Assembly: GCA_964633225.1 (NCBI GenBank)
Contig: CAZWFQ010000127.1
Location: 1-7,247, forward strand
DNA length: 7,247 bases
Direction: 5' to 3'
Source of the DNA: JAKQIM01 sp964633225
Lineage (GTDB): Bacteria; Chloroflexota; Anaerolineae; Anaerolineales; UBA4823
Under the pieces are notes generated by a model. That model saw only the letters and a list, made by a program, of their open reading frames with translations, did no database searches and was not told the DNA's origin. Shown piece by piece: positions 1 to 4,777 of the stretch; positions within the stretch are counted from its first letter, which is position 1; each line of letters begins with the position of its first letter. Both the position numbers and the translations under genes were made by a program.

Positions 1-640
1 CCCTGACCTACACCCCGGATGCGAACTGGTCGGGCACCGACACCTTCACCTTCACCGTCAATGACGGCACTGAGGACTCCAATGTCGCCACCGTCACCAT
101 CGTTGTCGCCCCGGTCAATGACGCCCCCGTGGCAGAAGACCTGGACACCAGCACCGACGAAGACGTTGCCGTGGACTTTACCCTGGTCGCCAGCGATGTA
201 GATAGCACCCTCTTGACCTACACGCTCGGCACCCCGGCCAATGGCACGCTCAGCGGCACCGCTCCGGCCCTGACCTACACCCCGGATGCAAACTGGTCTG
301 GCACCGACACCTTCACCTTCACCGTCAATGACGGCACTGAGGACTCCAACGTCGCCACCGTCACCATCGTTGTCGCCCCGGTCAATGACGCCCCCGTGGC
401 AGAAAACCTGGACACCAGCACCGACGAAGACGTTGCCGTGGACTTTACCCTGGTCGCCAGCGATGTAGATAGCACCCTCTTGACCTACACGCTCGGCACC
501 CCGGCCAATGGCACGCTCAGCGGCATCGCCCCCGACCTGACCTACACCCCCGACGCGGACTGGTTCGGCACCGACACCTTCACCTTCACGGTCAATGATG
601 GCGAGCTCGACTCCAACGTCGCCACCGTCACCATCGTCGT
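1..640 (+). repeat. 267-bp in-frame tandem repeats (89 codons per unit)
   Basis: Bases 1-267 and 268-534 are two periods of the same unit. Over about the first 250 bases I count four differences between them: 23/290, 32/299, one Asn codon (AAT/AAC) and one Asp-to-Asn change. Three of the four are silent. A third period from 535 to about 640 is recognisable but more diverged, and the array ends where the DUF11 domain begins. The first period is already intact at the left edge, so the array probably continues upstream. Near identity at DNA level implies recent duplication or gene conversion, and copy number could be under-assembled in short-read data. Confidence 0.9.
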
Positions 641-1028
641 CGCCGATGTCATCGATGACCCGGTCTTGAGCATCACCAAAGACGTCGACACCGGCAGCGG
701 CCCGGTCAACATCGGTGATGTGGTCACCTACACCATCTCTGTAGCCAACACCAGCCTGGTGGAAGCGCAGGATGTCCACATTGTGGACACCCTGCCTGCC
801 AGCCTGATTGGCGAGGACGTGGATATCACCGTCACGGTTGCCGCCGAAGACGCATACACGCTCATCTTCACCGCCACCGTCAGCCGGTCGGCCCAATCTG
901 GCGCAACCATCACCAACACCGCCACCTTTGAGCACAGCTCGGGCAGCGGCACGGATGATGCCAGCTTCCAGATGGCTGTTTGGCGCACGATCTTCCTGCC
1001 CATCACCTTCAAGAACGCTGGTGAGTAA
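1..1028 (+). CDS. Secreted surface protein, C-terminal part: Ig-like (Big_9/tandem-95) repeats, DUF11 domain, hydrophobic tail
   Basis: The reading frame is open from the first bases (codons begin at position 3) to TAA at 1026-1028, giving 341 visible residues; the true start lies outside the window. Residues about 1-215 are 89-residue repeats with 'VNDAPVA', 'TDEDVAVDF', 'DVDSTLLTYTLGTPANGTL', 'LTYTPDANW' and 'DTFTFTVNDG' motifs. These are typical of Big_9/cadherin-like 'tandem-95' extracellular modules, whose Asp-rich loops usually bind calcium. Residues about 219-325 ('DPVLSITKDVDTG', 'IGDVVTYTISVANTS', 'DVHIVDTLPASL', 'ITNTATF') match the DUF11 style found in bacterial surface proteins. 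The last 14 residues contain 'FLPITFKN', a short hydrophobic tail of the kind often seen on Chloroflexota exported proteins. No enzyme domain is visible. A role in adhesion or the cell envelope is inferred. A GTG at 129 is an internal repeat codon, not the gene start. Confidence 0.85.
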   Translation, partial: LTYTPDANWSGTDTFTFTVNDGTEDSNVATVTIVVAPVNDAPVAEDLDTSTDEDVAVDFTLVASDVDSTLLTYTLGTPANGTLSGTAPALTYTPDANWSGTDTFTFTVNDGTEDSNVATVTIVVAPVNDAPVAENLDTSTDEDVAVDFTLVASDVDSTLLTYTLGTPANGTLSGIAPDLTYTPDADWFGTDTFTFTVNDGELDSNVATVTIVVADVIDDPVLSITKDVDTGSGPVNIGDVVTYTISVANTSLVEAQDVHIVDTLPASLIGEDVDITVTVAAEDAYTLIFTATVSRSAQSGATITNTATFEHSSGSGTDDASFQMAVWRTIFLPITFKNAGE

Positions 1029-1055
1029 CAGGATCCAACAGCAGCAATAAGAAAC

Positions 1056-1071
1056 AAAAAAGAGGCGGTGC
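1056..1071. terminator. Left half of a bidirectional terminator split by the IS
   Basis: The sequence AAAAAAGAGGCGGTGC is the exact reverse complement of 2360-2375. It begins 27 bases after the stop of the surface-protein gene. Joined to the right half after removal of the IS and one CTT, it makes a perfect 16-bp stem closed by a TTCG loop with A6 and T6 flanks, a textbook Rho-independent terminator working in both directions. Alone, this half cannot fold that way. Confidence 0.85.
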
Positions 1072-1073
1072 TT
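1071..1073. repeat. 3-bp target-site duplication (CTT), left copy
   Basis: CTT directly abuts the left inverted repeat and is repeated at 2355-2357 just outside the right one. Three to four bases is the usual duplication for IS3-family elements. Three bases alone could match by chance, but restoration of a perfect hairpin on removing one copy is strong support. Confidence 0.8.
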
Positions 1074-1111
1074 TGAACTGAACCCCAAAAACAAGACATA
1101 AAAAGAAAGCA
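1074..1111 (+). repeat. IS left terminal inverted repeat (IRL)
   Basis: Aligned without gaps to the reverse complement of 2317-2354, 28 of 38 bases match. The outer block TGAA-n-TGAACCC, the inner GACA and the inner AAAAAGAAAGCA are conserved, and the middle eight or so bases differ. A conserved outer tip and inner binding block with a variable centre is usual for transposase-bound ends. Confidence 0.85.
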
Positions 1112-1143
1112 CCTCATGCGATAATTGAAGCAGGAGGTGCTTT
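1106..1143 (+). promoter_or_regulatory. Hairpin hiding the orfA ribosome-binding site in read-through RNA
   Basis: AAAGCACCTC (1106-1115) is the exact complement of GAGGTGCTTT (1134-1143), and a G-U and an A-U pair extend the stem to about 12 bp. The right arm contains most of the orfA Shine-Dalgarno GGAGG (1133-1137), which lies 10 nt before ATG at 1148. The T run at 1141-1145 after the stem may also cause some termination. RNA entering from upstream would fold this way and block orfA translation. RNA starting inside the loop would lack the left arm. IS10 is known to use this logic; here it is inferred from sequence. Confidence 0.65.
1117..1125 (+). promoter_or_regulatory. Candidate extended -10 promoter for orfA
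   Basis: TGCGATAAT has the TGn extension plus GATAAT (5 of 6 to TATAAT). It lies in the loop of the RBS hairpin. Transcription would start near 1132, just before the GGAGG and after the left hairpin arm, giving a translatable mRNA. I see no convincing -35 at the right distance, which extended -10 promoters can lack. Confidence 0.5.
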
Positions 1144-1147
1144 TTCT

Positions 1148-1492
1148 ATGTCAGGAACAAAGGGAATGACGCATTACAGCTTAGAAACCAAGCTGCTGGC
1201 CATCCATCTGCATGAACAAAACGGGCTAACCTATGCCCAAGTGGCCGAGCAGTTGGAGATTCGGAAAGCGGGCCGGATCGAGGCATGGTATCGAGCCTAC
1301 CGTCGAGAAGGCGAACTGGCATTTCACAAGCCGATCGGGCGGCCAAGCAAGGATCAGGCAGGACAGGAAACCATCGAACGGCTACGGATGGAGAATGCGC
1401 TGCTAAAAAAATTCCACTCCGAGTTGCGCACAGCTATGCTCGTGAGGCACAATATCGGGTCATCGAACACTACCGGAAGGAATACCCCGTGA
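1148..1492 (+). CDS. IS3-family transposase OrfA (HTH protein)
   Basis: This 114-residue protein starts at ATG 1148, with GGAGG at 1133-1137 as its ribosome-binding site. Residues about 10-50 ('YSLETKLLAIHLHEQNGLTYAQVAEQLEIR' region, then 'IEAWYRAYRREG') form the helix-turn-helix expected in OrfA, which binds the IS ends. Residues about 76-89 ('ERLRMENALLKKF') form a short leucine-zipper-like helix used for dimerisation in this family. Read alone, OrfA ends at TGA 1490-1492. With a -1 slip at 1405-1411, its first 88 residues become the N-terminus of the OrfAB transposase. In this family OrfA alone usually acts as a regulator. Confidence 0.9.
   Translation: MSGTKGMTHYSLETKLLAIHLHEQNGLTYAQVAEQLEIRKAGRIEAWYRAYRREGELAFHKPIGRPSKDQAGQETIERLRMENALLKKFHSELRTAMLVRHNIGSSNTTGRNTP
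1390..1411 (+). promoter_or_regulatory. -1 programmed frameshift signal (A7) with upstream SD-like GGAG
   Basis: In the orfA frame the codons are CTA AAA AAA TTC, so bases 1405-1411 make the slippery heptamer A AAA AAA in the correct phase. A -1 slip enters the orfB frame exactly. GGAG at 1390-1393 ends 11 nt before the run, a distance at which internal Shine-Dalgarno sequences stimulate -1 slippage in bacteria. I see no strong downstream hairpin. The fusion protein would be 383 residues. Confidence 0.8.
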
Positions 1493-2298
1493 ACGGGATG
1501 TGTGCCTTCTTCGGGATTTCACGAGCTGCCTATTACGTCTGGCGAAAGCGCATGGATCAGCCAGAGCGAGATGCAGAGCGCCAAAAACTGATCTTGGAAG
1601 CGTATGAAGCTTCCAAAAGAACCTATGGCTACCGGCGGATCGATCTGTGGTTACGCCAGAAACGGGGGCTGGTGATCAACCATAAGGCAGTTCTCCGGCT
1701 GATGAACTGTCTGGGTATCCATTCTGTGGCTCGTCGGCACAAGCTGTATCGCAAAATGAGCCAATTGGACACCTATCACCGCTATGAGAACCTGCTCAAC
1801 CGGGATTTTCGAGCCAGCCGACCCAACCAGAAGTGGGTGACGGATATCACCTACGTGGCTACCCAACAAGGTTGGGCTTACCTGTCCACCATCAAAGATC
1901 TGTATGATGGCTTTATCGTTGCCCACCTGATGAGCCCATCCCCTTCGGTGGCCCTGGTCACCCGAACCCTGAAGCTAGCCCATCAAAAAGAAGTGGTCAC
2001 TGATGGACTGATCCTCCACAGTGACCAAGGGCATCAATACACTTCGCAGGCGTATCATGTCCTGACCCAACAATACAACATTACGCCCTCCATGTCAAGG
2101 CGGGCTAACTGTTGGGACAACGCTCCCATGGAGAACTTCTTCGGTCACCTGAAAGAAGAAGCCCTGCGCCCCATCAAAACCCCCACCTACGAAGAAGCCA
2201 GGCAAGTGGTCGACGAATACATTTACTTTTATAACCATGAAAGGATACAATTGAAAACAAGACAGACACCCTACCAGGTAAGGTGCCTGTCCAGTTAG
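1405..2298 (+). CDS. IS3-family transposase OrfB (DDE catalytic part, expressed as OrfAB)
   Basis: The frame is -1 relative to orfA and is joined at the A7 run; no separate start with a good ribosome-binding site is apparent, so the product is most likely the 383-residue OrfAB fusion. After the junction come an 'FFGISRAAYYVWRKR' motif and an HTH_21-like region ('TYGYRRIDLWLRQKRGLVIN'), then the RNase-H-fold integrase core. Catalytic residues are Asp in 'WVTDITY' (codon 1843), Asp in 'LHSDQGHQYTS' (codon 2023) and Glu in 'NAPMENFFGHLK' (codon 2131). The last two are separated by exactly 35 residues, with Lys seven after the Glu, the IS3 signature. The stop is TAG 2296-2298. No key residue is missing and no stop interrupts it, so the enzyme could be functional. 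Open frame upstream of 1405 is only the shadow of orfA. Confidence 0.92.
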   Translation, partial: KKIPLRVAHSYAREAQYRVIEHYRKEYPVNGMCAFFGISRAAYYVWRKRMDQPERDAERQKLILEAYEASKRTYGYRRIDLWLRQKRGLVINHKAVLRLMNCLGIHSVARRHKLYRKMSQLDTYHRYENLLNRDFRASRPNQKWVTDITYVATQQGWAYLSTIKDLYDGFIVAHLMSPSPSVALVTRTLKLAHQKEVVTDGLILHSDQGHQYTSQAYHVLTQQYNITPSMSRRANCWDNAPMENFFGHLKEEALRPIKTPTYEEARQVVDEYIYFYNHERIQLKTRQTPYQVRCLSS

Positions 2299-2304
2299 TC
2301 GTTT

Positions 2305-2328
2305 AGCCTTTGAGGCTGCTTTCTTTTT
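2305..2328 (+). terminator. Weak terminator-like hairpin after orfB
   Basis: AGCCT (2305-2309) pairs with AGGCT (2313-2317) around a 3-nt loop, followed by GCTTTCTTTTT. It lies just after the orfB stop and its right part overlaps the right inverted repeat. The stem is only 5 bp, so termination efficiency is doubtful. Confidence 0.35.
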
Positions 2329-2354
2329 GTGTCTACCCAGAAGGGTTCACTTCA
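2317..2354 (-). repeat. IS right terminal inverted repeat (IRR)
   Basis: Read on the minus strand from 2354 it begins TGAAGTGAACCC and ends AAAAAGAAAGCA, matching IRL at 28 of 38 positions. The element ends at 2354, next to the CTT duplication. Confidence 0.85.
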
Positions 2355-2357
2355 CTT
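2355..2357. repeat. 3-bp target-site duplication (CTT), right copy
   Basis: This matches CTT at 1071-1073. Dropping one copy with the IS restores an uninterrupted hairpin with loop TTCG. Confidence 0.8.
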
Positions 2358-2359
2358 CG

Positions 2360-2375
2360 GCACCGCCTCTTTTTT
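2360..2375. terminator. Right half of the split bidirectional terminator
   Basis: GCACCGCCTCTTTTTT is the exact reverse complement of 1056-1071. It lies 15 bases beyond the stop codon of the minus-strand CHAD gene, so it was also that gene's terminator before the IS arrived. Confidence 0.85.
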
Positions 2376-2390
2376 ATCATCCGCAGGAAC

Positions 2391-3680
2391 TTACAAGCCC
2401 GCAATCGCCTGCGCCAGGTTCTGGCGAAACTCAGGCTGGTTAAAGGATTCCCAGGCTTGCGGGAAGGTGACCAGCAAGCGGTGCCGCTCAGTATGTTGGT
2501 AGGCCAGGTAAGCCAGGATCGTTTCTGGGCTCTGGCGTTCTGCCAGCGGCTGCAAGCGTTGGCTGTCTTCCCAGGTCTTCAAGAAATCCCCCAATAACTG
2601 GCAGGCCACATCGGCGTCATGCAGGTCGCCCAGGTGATCCTGCATCTTCTTGAGATCATCGATCACAGCCCGCGCTTCGCTGCCCAACACCTCGCGGAAG
2701 TATTCCACGCTGTAGCGCAGCTTCTTGAATTCAATCCGCAGGGCATGCAGTTGCACTAAGGAAGCCGTGTCCAGCACCGCATCATAAGCTCGCACAGCCG
2801 CCAGGCGCTGGTAGATCATCATTGGAACCACATCCCGCACCCGGTAAGCCGCCTCCACCTGGTCTGGCCTGGTCTGCCGCGCCCCCAGTCCAGGCGTTTG
2901 CACAAAGCGGTTAAAAGTACTCTTGAAATCCAGGTACGCCTGGCTGCCCAAGTGAGACAGCATCCGTTGGCGGGCGGCATCACGCTGCTGCCGCCAATTC
3001 TCCAACAACGGTTCCAGGCTGCCCGGTGTGTTCACACCCACAGCCTCCTGGTATGCGGCGGCCTTCTCGAGCAGCACGTCCAGGTCCCGTACCCGCCCCA
3101 GGGCCCGGCCAGTCTGGCGCAGCCCCTTGAGATAAGGCTGCACTGCCTTGTCCTTGAAATAAGACCCAAACACATCGAACGCGCTGCGCATGCGCCGCGT
3201 GGCTACGCGCATATCGTGCAGCGCTTCGATCTCTTCTCCCAGCCGGGTGCCATCTTCATGCGCCAACATTTCGGCAAAATTGAGGCACCACACCTTGCGC
3301 CCCGCCTCTGCCATGCCATCCTCCACCAGGATGCCAGCCGCTGCCATGGGCTGCGGGTACGGCAAATCAAGCGCAGCCTCTGTTTCTTCCTCTTCCGCCA
3401 TGAAAAGGTCCGCCTCACCATCCAGCGGTGTATCGTCCAGGTCAATCGCTTCTGCCTCATTCAGGCCGGGCAAAATGGCAAAACCACTTACCTGGAATTG
3501 GTGCTTCCAATGGCGCGCCTGGCTGCGAGAGTAGCCGGTCTCTTGGGACGCCTGGTAAGTGGTCAAGCCATCATCGTATAACAACAGCAGCCTTGCCCTG
3601 CGGCGCAGGATCTCAGGTAGATGGTAGAGCTGTTCTTCCAGATTTTGACGTTGTTGAGCGTTGAGTAAATGTCCAGTCAT
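2391..3680 (-). CDS. CHAD-domain protein with N-terminal helix-turn-helix
   Basis: The protein is 429 residues from ATG 3680. Residues about 24-66 ('RRRARLLLLYDDGLTTYQAS', 'YSRSQARHWKHQF') look like the homeodomain-type helix-turn-helix of IS630-like transposases and related regulators. Residues 72-105 are an acidic linker. Residues about 125-410 are a CHAD domain: 'LHDMRVATRRMRSAFDVF' (His155), 'LGRVRDLDVLL', 'LHALRIEFKKLRYSVEYF' (His312) and 'LGDLHDADVA' (His354), with many basic residues on helices. CHAD domains bind inorganic polyphosphate and can localise to polyphosphate granules. No CYTH/triphosphatase domain is fused or adjacent. A longer reading from TTG 3710 overlaps the gmd stop as TTGA and adds ten residues. 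I prefer ATG 3680 because an extended -10 box lies just upstream of it. DNA binding linked to polyphosphate is an inference. The stop is TAA 2391-2393. Confidence 0.88.
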   Translation of the reverse strand: MTGHLLNAQQRQNLEEQLYHLPEILRRRARLLLLYDDGLTTYQASQETGYSRSQARHWKHQFQVSGFAILPGLNEAEAIDLDDTPLDGEADLFMAEEEETEAALDLPYPQPMAAAGILVEDGMAEAGRKVWCLNFAEMLAHEDGTRLGEEIEALHDMRVATRRMRSAFDVFGSYFKDKAVQPYLKGLRQTGRALGRVRDLDVLLEKAAAYQEAVGVNTPGSLEPLLENWRQQRDAARQRMLSHLGSQAYLDFKSTFNRFVQTPGLGARQTRPDQVEAAYRVRDVVPMMIYQRLAAVRAYDAVLDTASLVQLHALRIEFKKLRYSVEYFREVLGSEARAVIDDLKKMQDHLGDLHDADVACQLLGDFLKTWEDSQRLQPLAERQSPETILAYLAYQHTERHRLLVTFPQAWESFNQPEFRQNLAQAIAGL

Positions 3681-3689
3681 GATGCCGCG

Positions 3690-3698
3690 ATTATAGCA
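3690..3698 (-). promoter_or_regulatory. Extended -10 promoter of the CHAD gene (leaderless)
   Basis: On the minus strand the bases read TGCTATAAT, a perfect TGn extension plus consensus TATAAT. Its last base is 9 nt before the A of ATG 3680, so RNA would start at or within a few bases of the start codon. No Shine-Dalgarno sequence precedes this ATG. No good -35 is seen at 16-18 nt. Confidence 0.55.
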
Positions 3699-3706
3699 TG
3701 TTCTGC

Positions 3707-4678
3707 TCAATCCTCAGCGCCAATCATCTCCAACTCAGCCCGTACCATCAGCTCAACCAGTTTCTCAAAGGTTGTGCTGGCTTCCCAGCCCATTTTCTGC
3801 TTGGCCTTGCTTGGGTCGCCCACCAAAATATCTACGTCCGCCGGGCGCATAAAAGCCGGATCCAGTTTGACGTACTGCTGGTAGTCCAACCCCACGCAGT
3901 CGAATGCCAGCTCCACAAAACGCCGCACGGTATGCGTCCGTCCAGTTGCCAGCACATAATCATCCGGCTGGTCCTGCTGCAGCATCAGCCACATCCCCCG
4001 CACGTAATCGGGCGCATAGCCCCAATCGCGCTGCGAGTCGATATTCCCCAGGTGCAGCTCTTTTTCCAGGCCGCGCTTGATGCGCGCCGCAGCCCGCGCC
4101 ACCTTGCGGGTCACAAATTCATGTCCGCGGCGTGGGCTTTCATGGTTAAAGCAAATCCCCGAGCAGGCGAACAAATTATAGCTCTCACGATAATTTACCG
4201 TGATCCAATGCCCATACACCTTGGCCACGCCGTACGGGCTGCGTGGATAGAAGGGCGTCAGCTCGGTCTGCGGCACCTCGCGCACCTTGCCGAACATCTC
4301 GCTCGAGCTGGCCTGGTAAAAACGGATGTCTGGATCCACAATGCGCATCGCATCCAGCACCCGCGTCACGCCCAACCCCGTCACCTCGCCGGTAAATACC
4401 GGCTGCGACCACGAAGTCTGCACAAAAGACTGCGCCGCCAGGTTGTAGATCTCACTTGGGCGGTGCTCCTCAAGGATGTTGATCAGAGAGATCTGATCCA
4501 TCAAATCGCCAGAAACCAGGGTCAACTGGTCCTGGATGTGCTCAATGCGCTCAAAGTTGATCGTACTCGACCGGCGCACCATGCCAATCACCTCATAGCC
4601 CTGCTCCAGCAAGAACTCTGCCAGGTACGAACCATCCTGTCCTGTGATGCCTGTGATCAATGCACGTTTAACTGTCAT
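3707..4678 (-). CDS. gmd: GDP-mannose 4,6-dehydratase
   Basis: This 323-residue extended short-chain dehydrogenase converts GDP-D-mannose to GDP-4-keto-6-deoxy-D-mannose in the cytoplasm, the entry step to GDP-L-fucose, GDP-D-rhamnose and related sugars for polysaccharides. The NADP-binding GxxGxxG is G10-ITG-QDG16. 'MVRRSSTINFERIEHI' (33-48) and 'NLAAQSFVQTSW' (79-90) are typical of the family. The catalytic set is visible: 'ASSSEMFG' with Ser125 in the Thr position and Glu127, then Tyr149-xxx-Lys153 in 'YPRSPYGVAKVYGHW'. 'NHESPRRGHEFVTRK' (178-192) and 'QRDWGYAPDYVRGMW' (216-230) belong to the nucleotide-sugar binding side. The length suits the shorter bacterial GMDs. ATG 4678 is supported by GAAAGGA at 4688-4694. 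No GDP-fucose synthase or glycosyltransferase lies in the window, so the final sugar cannot be told. TGA lies at 3707-3709. Confidence 0.95.
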   Translation of the reverse strand: MTVKRALITGITGQDGSYLAEFLLEQGYEVIGMVRRSSTINFERIEHIQDQLTLVSGDLMDQISLINILEEHRPSEIYNLAAQSFVQTSWSQPVFTGEVTGLGVTRVLDAMRIVDPDIRFYQASSSEMFGKVREVPQTELTPFYPRSPYGVAKVYGHWITVNYRESYNLFACSGICFNHESPRRGHEFVTRKVARAAARIKRGLEKELHLGNIDSQRDWGYAPDYVRGMWLMLQQDQPDDYVLATGRTHTVRRFVELAFDCVGLDYQQYVKLDPAFMRPADVDILVGDPSKAKQKMGWEASTTFEKLVELMVRAELEMIGAED

Positions 4679-4687
4679 GTTATTGTT

Positions 4688-4694
4688 TCCTTTC
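4688..4694 (-). promoter_or_regulatory. Ribosome-binding site of gmd
   Basis: The minus strand reads GAAAGGA, with nine bases to ATG 4678. This is a normal Shine-Dalgarno spacing, in contrast to the two neighbouring genes that lack one. Confidence 0.7.
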
Positions 4695-4701
4695 TACCCC
4701 A

Positions 4702-4730
4702 AGCATACCAGGGGATTGCCCGCCTGTCTG
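4702..4730 (-). promoter_or_regulatory. Candidate gmd promoter
   Basis: On the minus strand CAGACA (4725-4730) is separated by 17 bases from TATGCT (4702-4707), which is preceded by TGG, an extended -10 pattern. Each hexamer matches the consensus at four of six positions. The -35 is one end of the palindrome at 4725-4749, so a bound repressor would cover it. Confidence 0.45.
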
Positions 4731-4749
4731 CTAAGCCACTTAGCAGACA
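4725..4749. promoter_or_regulatory. 25-bp perfect palindrome, candidate operator between gmd and xre
   Basis: TGTCTGCTAAG (4725-4735) and CTTAGCAGACA (4739-4749) are exact reverse complements around CCA. It sits in the roughly 100-bp divergent gap and has no T run, so a terminator is unlikely. Its two outer ends supply the candidate -35 elements (CAGACA) of both promoters. A dimeric HTH protein, most simply the adjacent XRE regulator, is the likely ligand. This is inferred from position and symmetry. Confidence 0.6.
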
Positions 4750-4771
4750 ATTGGTATTCCTCGGGTACAAT
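4744..4771 (+). promoter_or_regulatory. Candidate xre promoter (leaderless)
   Basis: CAGACA (4744-4749) lies 16 bases before TACAAT (4766-4771). The A of ATG 4778 is 7 nt downstream of the -10, exactly where transcription would begin, and no Shine-Dalgarno is present. The -35 lies in the palindrome's right arm, compatible with autorepression. Confidence 0.55.
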
Positions 4772-4777
4772 AAACGC

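Larger units (their letters stand above)
1074..2354 (+). mobile_element. Complete IS3-family insertion sequence (1281 bp)
   Basis: The element has all the expected parts: imperfect 38-bp inverted repeats beginning TGAA (1074-1111 and 2317-2354), a 3-bp CTT target duplication, a small orfA with a helix-turn-helix, and a larger orfB in the -1 frame with an intact DDE catalytic core, joined at an A7 slippery run. Length and layout fit the IS3 family, and the 'TGAACTGAACCCC' left end resembles IS150-group termini. The subgroup is a judgement from memory of such ends. Nothing essential is missing, so the copy may be active. It carries no passenger gene. It lies in the loop of the terminator shared by two convergent host genes. 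Confidence 0.93.

Noticed and set aside
1..640. Direct repeats as a CRISPR array or mobile repeat
   Set aside because: The 267-bp period is a multiple of three, stays in frame and encodes a known type of extracellular Ig-like unit; there are no spacers.
1285..1404. ATG 1285 as an independent orfB start
   Set aside because: The residues before 1405 are the out-of-frame reading of orfA's coding sequence and resemble no transposase, while the A7 run joins the two frames exactly.
1074..2354. The IS as part of a composite transposon or carrier of a new system
   Set aside because: Only one copy is present, it carries only transposase genes, and the flanks rejoin perfectly without it.
2898..3581. 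227-codon plus-strand frame opposite the CHAD gene
   Set aside because: It has no recognisable domain and its composition is that of the reverse of a GC-rich gene; the minus-strand frame has clear CHAD motifs.
4725..4749. Palindrome as a Rho-independent terminator
   Set aside because: There is no T run on either side, and it lies between two divergent starts where no transcript ends.
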